In this document: piece by piece, positions 59,634-64,000 of the stretch | How the letters are laid out: each line of letters begins with the position of its first letter | Position numbering within the stretch: position 1 is the first letter of the stretch | Source of the DNA: Novosphingobium jiangmenense | Lineage (GTDB): Bacteria > Pseudomonadota > Alphaproteobacteria > Sphingomonadales > Sphingomonadaceae | Reading direction: 5' to 3' | Assembly: GCF_015694345.1 (NCBI RefSeq) | Contig: NZ_JADQDC010000017.1 | Location: 1 to 64,000, forward strand | Length of the DNA stretch: 64,000 nt | Translations under genes and position numbers: made by a program | The notes under the pieces: generated by a model | What the model saw: only the letters and a program-made list of their open reading frames with translations | What the model was told of the DNA's origin: nothing | The model's database searches: none

Positions 59634-60896
59634 TTAGTCTTCGATCGCCTTGACAATCACGCTGGCGTTGGTGCCGCCAAAGCCGAACGAGTTGTTCAGC
59701 GCCGCGCGGACCCTCCGCTGGCGGGCCTTGAGCGGCACGAGGTCGACACCCTCGGTGCCTTCGTCGGGATTGTGCAGGTTGAGCGTCGGCGGCACGATCT
59801 GGTCGCGGATGGCGAGGATGCAGAAGATCGTCTCGACCGCGCCAGCACCGCCGAGCAAGTGGCCGATGGCCGACTTGGTGCTGCTCATCGATGCGCCCGA
59901 AAGGTCATCGCCCAGCACACGCTTGACGGCAGCGAGTTCGATGGTGTCAGCCATGGTCGACGTGCCATGGGCATTCACATAGTCGATGTCGCCAGGCTCC
60001 ATGCCGGCCTTGCGCATGGCCATGCGCATGGCGAGTTCGGCGCCCTTGCCTTCCGGGTGCGGCGCGGTGACGTGATAGGCATCGCCCGACAGGCCATAGC
60101 CGACGACTTCGGCATAGATCTTCGCGCCGCGCGCCTTGGCGTGTTCGTACTCCTCGAGCACGACGACGCCAGCGCCCTCGCCCATCACGAAGCCATCGCG
60201 GTCCTTGTCGTAAGGACGGCTCGCTTCTTCAGGACGGTCGTTGTAGCTGCAGTTGAGCGCGCGGGCCTGGGCGAAACCGGCGACGCCCAGCGGATTGATC
60301 GTGCTTTCCGCGCCGCCTGCCAGCATCACGTCGGCATCGCCGTCCTTGATCATGCGTGCAGCGTCGCCGATCGAGTGGGCGCCAGTCGAGCAGGCGGTGA
60401 CGACGGCGTGGTTCGGGCCCATCAGGCCGTACTTGATCGAGACCTGGCCGGAGATCAGATTGATCAGACGGCCATGGACGAAGTGCGGAGAGACGCGACC
60501 GGGGCCCTTCTCGTGCAGGACGATCGATTCGCTCTCGATGCCCGGCAGCCCGCCGATGCCCGAACCGATCGAACAGCCGGTGCGCATCTTGAGATCGTCG
60601 TCCATGTCGGCAAGGCCAGCGTCTTCGAGCGCCTGACCGGCGGCGTCGATACCGAAGACGATGAAGGGATCGACCTGGCGCTGGATCTTGTGATCGACGC
60701 GCTTGCCGGCATCGAAGCCGTACTCGTGGTCAGCCGGCTTCACCTCGCAGGCGATCTTGCACTTCTGGTCGCTGGTGTCGAACTTCGTGATCAGGCCCGC
60801 CCCGCTCTTGCCGGCGAGCAGGTTCTTCCACACGGTTTCCACGTCCGCGCCCAGCGGGGTGACGAGGCCAAGTCCGGTTACGACGACACGACGCAT
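59634..60896 (-). CDS. fabF: 3-oxoacyl-[ACP] synthase II
   Basis: A 420-residue condensing enzyme of fatty-acid elongation. The Cys-His-His triad is in TACSTGAHS (Cys169), NAHGTST and SAIGHLLGGAGAVE. RRVVVTGLGLVTPLG opens it. It lies 134 bases after acpP, a stretch carrying repeat remnants. The acpP-fabF-mltG order is common in alphaproteobacteria. Confidence 0.96.
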   Translation of the reverse strand: MRRVVVTGLGLVTPLGADVETVWKNLLAGKSGAGLITKFDTSDQKCKIACEVKPADHEYGFDAGKRVDHKIQRQVDPFIVFGIDAAGQALEDAGLADMDDDLKMRTGCSIGSGIGGLPGIESESIVLHEKGPGRVSPHFVHGRLINLISGQVSIKYGLMGPNHAVVTACSTGAHSIGDAARMIKDGDADVMLAGGAESTINPLGVAGFAQARALNCSYNDRPEEASRPYDKDRDGFVMGEGAGVVVLEEYEHAKARGAKIYAEVVGYGLSGDAYHVTAPHPEGKGAELAMRMAMRKAGMEPGDIDYVNAHGTSTMADTIELAAVKRVLGDDLSGASMSSTKSAIGHLLGGAGAVETIFCILAIRDQIVPPTLNLHNPDEGTEGVDLVPLKARQRRVRAALNNSFGFGGTNASVIVKAIED

Positions 60897-60926
60897 TGAA
60901 ATCTCCGGAAAATAAGCAAACAGGCC

Positions 60927-61011
60927 CAGCCCCTGAAATAGGGCTGAGCCTGCCGAAGTCCTCCCCTGCCCGGCGTTATGCGCCTTGGCAGCCCTTCGAC
61001 ACGCTCAGGGC
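60927..61011. repeat. Degenerate intergenic repeats between acpP and fabF
   Basis: A CAGCCC/GGGCTG stem (60927-60946) is followed by GAGCCTGCCGAAG and, 36 bases later, the inverted CTTCGACACGCTCAGGG. Both belong to the same sphingomonad family as the repeat at 356-378. Together they could form a larger hairpin in the acpP-fabF message and make acpP mRNA more abundant than fabF mRNA; that role is conjecture. Confidence 0.5.
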
Positions 61012-61030
61012 AAAAGGGGGATGTGGGCGA

Positions 61031-61267
61031 TCAGCCCTTGTTTTCGTCGATGTACTTGATCGCGTCCGAAACGGTCGAGATCTTCTCGGCCGCATCATCG
61101 GGGATCTCGACGCCGAATTCTTCTTCGAACGCCATGACGAGCTCAACGATGTCGAGCGAGTCAGCGCCCAGATCGTCGATGAAGCTGGCTTCTTCGGTGA
61201 CCTTGTCAGCCTCGACGCCGAGGTGCTCGACAACGATCTTCTTAACGCGGTCGGCGGTATCGCTCAT
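61031..61267 (-). CDS. acpP: Acyl carrier protein
   Basis: A 78-residue acidic four-helix protein carrying acyl chains. The phosphopantetheine Ser is S37 in DDLGADSLDIVELVM. ATG 61267 follows GAAGGGGCATTTC; the longer in-frame start at 61342 is not supported. It leads the acpP-fabF-mltG group. Confidence 0.97.
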   Translation of the reverse strand: MSDTADRVKKIVVEHLGVEADKVTEEASFIDDLGADSLDIVELVMAFEEEFGVEIPDDAAEKISTVSDAIKYIDENKG

Positions 61268-61383
61268 GAAATGCCCCTTCGAAGGAAAGCGGTTGGTTAT
61301 CTGTTCGGAGTTCGCCCTAATCAACGCAAAGGGCGCTGGCAAGAGGCGCGCTGTGGATCACCTCAACGCGCGCCCTGTCCATC

Positions 61384-63165
61384 TCAGCCTTTTGTCTGCT
61401 CGACCACGCGGATGTTGAGCTCGCGCAGCTGCTTGAGTGCGGCCGGAGAGGGCGCGCCCATCAGCAGGTCCTCGGCGCGCTGGTTCATCGGGAACAGCGT
61501 GATTTCACGCAAGTTCTGCGCGCCGCAGATCAGCATGACGATACGATCGACGCCAGCGGCCATGCCACCGTGCGGCGGTGCGCCATACTGGAAGGCGCGG
61601 TAGAGGCCGCCGAAGCGCTCCTCGACGTCCGCCTTCGAGAGGCCGACGATCTCGAACGCCTTGACCATGGTTTCGGGCGACTGGTTGCGGATCGAGCCCG
61701 AGGCGATCTCGAAGCCGTTGCAGACCAGGTCGTACTGGAAGGCGTTGATCGTCAGCGGATCCTGAGTGTTCAGCGCCTCGATCCCGCCCTGCGGCATCGA
61801 GAACGGGTTGTGGCTGAACTCGACCTTCTTGTTGTCCTCGTCCCATTCGTAGAACGGGAAGTCGACGATCCAGCAGAGCTCGAAGCGGTCCTTGTCGATC
61901 AGGCCAAGCTGGTCGGCCACGCGAGTGCGCGCGGCGCCGGCAAGCTTGGCGGCCTGCTCGGCCTTGCCAGCGGCGAAGAAGCAGCCATCGTCCGGGCCGA
62001 GGCCCAGCTTGTCGAACAGTGCGGCCATCTTGTCGGCGCCGTGGTTCTTGGCGATCGGGCCACCGAACTCGCCGCCCTTGCGGGTAACGTAGCCGAGGCC
62101 GGCATGGCCTTCCGAACGCGCCCAGTCGTTCATGTCGTCGAAGAACTTGCGGCTCTTGTCCGCGGTGCCCGGTGCCGGGATCAGGCGCACGACGCCGCCG
62201 GTGCCGACGATCTTCTCGAACAGGCCGAAGCCCGACTGGGTGAACTCTTCCGAGACATCCGAGATGATGATCGGGTTGCGCAGGTCAGGCTTGTCAGAAC
62301 CATACTTGAGCATGGCTTCGGCATAGGGAATGCGCGGGAAGCTGCCGGTCGGCGTGACCGAACGACCGCCTGCAAACGCTTCGAACACCCCGCCGATCAC
62401 CGGCTCCATCGTCTCCCAGACTTCTTCCTGGGTTACGAAGCTCATTTCGAGGTCGAGCTGGTAAAACTCGCCCGGCAGACGGTCGGCGCGCGGGTCCTCG
62501 TCGCGGAAGCAGGGGGCGATCTGGAAGTAGCGGTCGAAGCCCGCCACCATCAGCAGCTGCTTGTACTGCTGCGGCGCCTGCGGCAGCGCGTAGAACTTGC
62601 CGGGATGGATGCGGCTCGGCACGAGGAAGTCGCGCGCACCTTCGGGCGAGGATGCCGTGAGGATCGGCGTCGAATATTCGGTGAAGCCAGCGCCTTCCAT
62701 GCGGCGGCGCATGTCCGAGATGACCTTCGTGCGGGTGACGATGTTGGCGTGCAGCGTCTCGCGGCGCAGGTCGAGGAAGCGATAGCGCAGGCGGATGTCT
62801 TCCGGATATTCCTGCTCGCCGGCCACCGGCATCGGCAGTTCCTCGGCAGCGGAAAGCACCGTTGCACCGCGCGCGAAGACTTCGATCTCGCCGGTCGGCA
62901 GGTTGGCATTGATGGTGCCTTCCGACCGCGCCTTGACCTCGCCGTCGATCGTCACGACCGATTCCACGCGCAGCGCTTCAAGGATCGGCAGCGCCGGACT
63001 GTCAGCGTCGGCGACGATCTGGGTCATCCCGTAGTGATCGCGCAGGTCGACGAACAGCACGCCGCCATGATCGCGCTTGCGGTGCACCCAGCCCGAAAGG
63101 CGGACGGTCTGCCCGACATCACCGCGCGTAAGAGCGCCGCAGGTATGGGAACGGTAAAGGTGCAT
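61384..63165 (-). CDS. aspS: Aspartyl-tRNA synthetase
   Basis: A 593-residue class II synthetase. The N-terminal anticodon-binding OB fold begins MHLYRSHTCGALTRGDVGQTVRLSGWVHRKRDHGG; motif 2 is CFRDEDPRADRLPGEFYQLDLEMSF and motif 3 AAGVDRIVMLICG, with a bacterial GAD insertion between. Such alphaproteobacterial enzymes often charge both tRNA-Asp and tRNA-Asn. ATG 63165 is the family start. It diverges from rnd. Confidence 0.96.
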   Translation of the reverse strand: MHLYRSHTCGALTRGDVGQTVRLSGWVHRKRDHGGVLFVDLRDHYGMTQIVADADSPALPILEALRVESVVTIDGEVKARSEGTINANLPTGEIEVFARGATVLSAAEELPMPVAGEQEYPEDIRLRYRFLDLRRETLHANIVTRTKVISDMRRRMEGAGFTEYSTPILTASSPEGARDFLVPSRIHPGKFYALPQAPQQYKQLLMVAGFDRYFQIAPCFRDEDPRADRLPGEFYQLDLEMSFVTQEEVWETMEPVIGGVFEAFAGGRSVTPTGSFPRIPYAEAMLKYGSDKPDLRNPIIISDVSEEFTQSGFGLFEKIVGTGGVVRLIPAPGTADKSRKFFDDMNDWARSEGHAGLGYVTRKGGEFGGPIAKNHGADKMAALFDKLGLGPDDGCFFAAGKAEQAAKLAGAARTRVADQLGLIDKDRFELCWIVDFPFYEWDEDNKKVEFSHNPFSMPQGGIEALNTQDPLTINAFQYDLVCNGFEIASGSIRNQSPETMVKAFEIVGLSKADVEERFGGLYRAFQYGAPPHGGMAAGVDRIVMLICGAQNLREITLFPMNQRAEDLLMGAPSPAALKQLRELNIRVVEQTKG

Positions 63166-63305
63166 CGAAACTCTTTCCAATCGGTCTGCAATCGGGCAGG
63201 GGGAATGGGCGGCTAACAGGCGATGGCCGCGCATTTGTCAAGCCGCGCTCCCTGACGGGAGCACCACCGGGTCGCCCTTACCGGCGCGCCATACAGAAAA
63301 GACCG

Positions 63306-64000
63306 ATGAAGATACATCCCCTGATCACGACGACCGACGCTCTGGCCGATCTGTGCGAGCGTCTGGCCAAGGCCGATTTCATCACGGTCGACACCGAATT
63401 CATGCGCGAGAACACCTACTGGCCGGAACTGTGCCTGGTGCAGATCGCCGATGACAAGGAAGCCGCAGCCATCGATCCGCTGTCGCCGGGCATCGACCTC
63501 TCCCCCCTGCTCGACCTGATGTGCGAGAACGAGGACGTGCTCAAGGTCTTCCACGCTGGCGGGCAGGACGTGGAGATCATCTACAACCTGACCGGCAAGA
63601 CACCGCATCCGATCTTCGATACGCAGATCGCGATGATGGCGGTCAGCCAGTCGGAACAGATCGGCTATTCCAACCTCGTCGAATCGTGGCTCGGCTTTTC
63701 GATCGACAAGGGCGCGCGCTTTACCGACTGGTCGCGCCGTCCGTTGACCGAGCGGCAGATCGAATATGCCATCGGCGACGTGACGCACCTGTCGAAGATC
63801 TTCCCCAAGCTGCTGAAGCGTCTGATCAAGACGGGCCGCGGCGAATGGCTCGACATCGAGATGGAGAAGCTGGCCGATCCGGAGAACTACCGGACGGACA
63901 TGGAAACGGTCTGGCAGAAGATCCGCGCGCCAAGCCGCAACCCCGCCGTTCTCGGCCGGCTCAAGGCGTTGGCTGCGTGGCGCGAGCGCGAGGCGATGGA
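63306..64000 (+). CDS. rnd: Ribonuclease D (5' part, runs off the window)
   Basis: The first 231 codons of a DEDD-family 3'-5' exoribonuclease that trims tRNA 3' ends. The exonuclease residues appear in order: VDTEFMRENTY, HAGGQDVEII, FDTQIAMM and YAIGDVTHL (the tyrosine of DEDDy). The region after LIKTGRGEW leads towards the HRDC domain, where AALAAWRERE-like sequence begins as the window ends. ATG 63306 follows AAAAGACCG. Confidence 0.93.
   Translation, partial: MKIHPLITTTDALADLCERLAKADFITVDTEFMRENTYWPELCLVQIADDKEAAAIDPLSPGIDLSPLLDLMCENEDVLKVFHAGGQDVEIIYNLTGKTPHPIFDTQIAMMAVSQSEQIGYSNLVESWLGFSIDKGARFTDWSRRPLTERQIEYAIGDVTHLSKIFPKLLKRLIKTGRGEWLDIEMEKLADPENYRTDMETVWQKIRAPSRNPAVLGRLKALAAWREREAM

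Noticed and set aside
1..64000. CRISPR arrays, insertion sequences, phage genes or replication origins
   Set aside because: No regularly spaced direct repeats, transposase motifs, integrase or DnaA-box clusters were seen.

Overview
The window is high-GC alphaproteobacterial DNA. Its gene content and order fit an aerobic anoxygenic phototroph of the sphingomonads (Novosphingobium/Erythrobacteraceae-like). This placement is inferred from gene order, the TonB-receptor/tryptophan-halogenase/SapC sugar locus and the repeat families; no marker gene was compared.

Region 1 (about 1-14.8 kb). After a repeat-bearing stretch and a LysE-type exporter comes a leftward beta-glucan utilisation locus. In transcription order it holds a TonB-dependent receptor, flavin halogenase B, SapC, a cupin-like oxygenase, flavin halogenase A, a GH16 beta-glucanase, a LacI regulator, an MFS sugar porter and a separately promoted GH3 beta-glucosidase. 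Most genes overlap by 4-8 bases. Near-identical 12-base AACGTT-centred palindromes lie before both the receptor (two copies) and the GH3 gene, so the LacI protein probably controls both units.

Region 2 (about 15-55.3 kb). After a DUF3422 gene there is an essentially complete photosynthesis gene cluster: bchIDO and a 49-codon ORF (+); crtC-crtD (-); crtF, bchCXYZ and pufBALMC (+); an 84-aa ORF, tspO, bchP, a PucC-family MFS gene, bchG, ppsR and an aerR/ppaA-type B12 regulator (-); then bchFNBHLM-lhaA-puhABC-bciE-acsF-puhE-hemA (+), closed by a convergent membrane-anchored cytochrome c. It covers ALA synthesis, Mg insertion, the O2-dependent cyclase (AcsF; no bchE), dark protochlorophyllide reductase (BchLNB), chlorophyllide reductase (BchXYZ), esterification, the LH1-reaction-centre polypeptides with a tetraheme cytochrome, their assembly factors, and the PpsR/AerR regulator pair. 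TGT-N12-ACA palindromes, or CGT-N12-ACA variants, lie at every divergent or leading promoter: bchI, crtD/crtF, bchC, bchG and ppaA/bchF.

Region 3 (about 55.4-64 kb). This is ordinary chromosome: an HNH-nuclease gene, tRNA-Thr(CGT), bioA, a 2'-5' RNA ligase-like gene, mltG, fabF, acpP, aspS and the 5' part of rnd, which runs off the end. No insertion sequence, phage gene or CRISPR array was seen.

The points most worth a second look are: possible leaderless transcripts of bchI, crtF and bchG in which the repressor palindrome lies against or just upstream of the start codon; a crtC gene with no canonical start codon near its conserved N-terminus; a PpsR with a single cysteine; two flavin halogenases inside a glucan operon; and three small membrane or soluble proteins embedded in the photosynthesis cluster.
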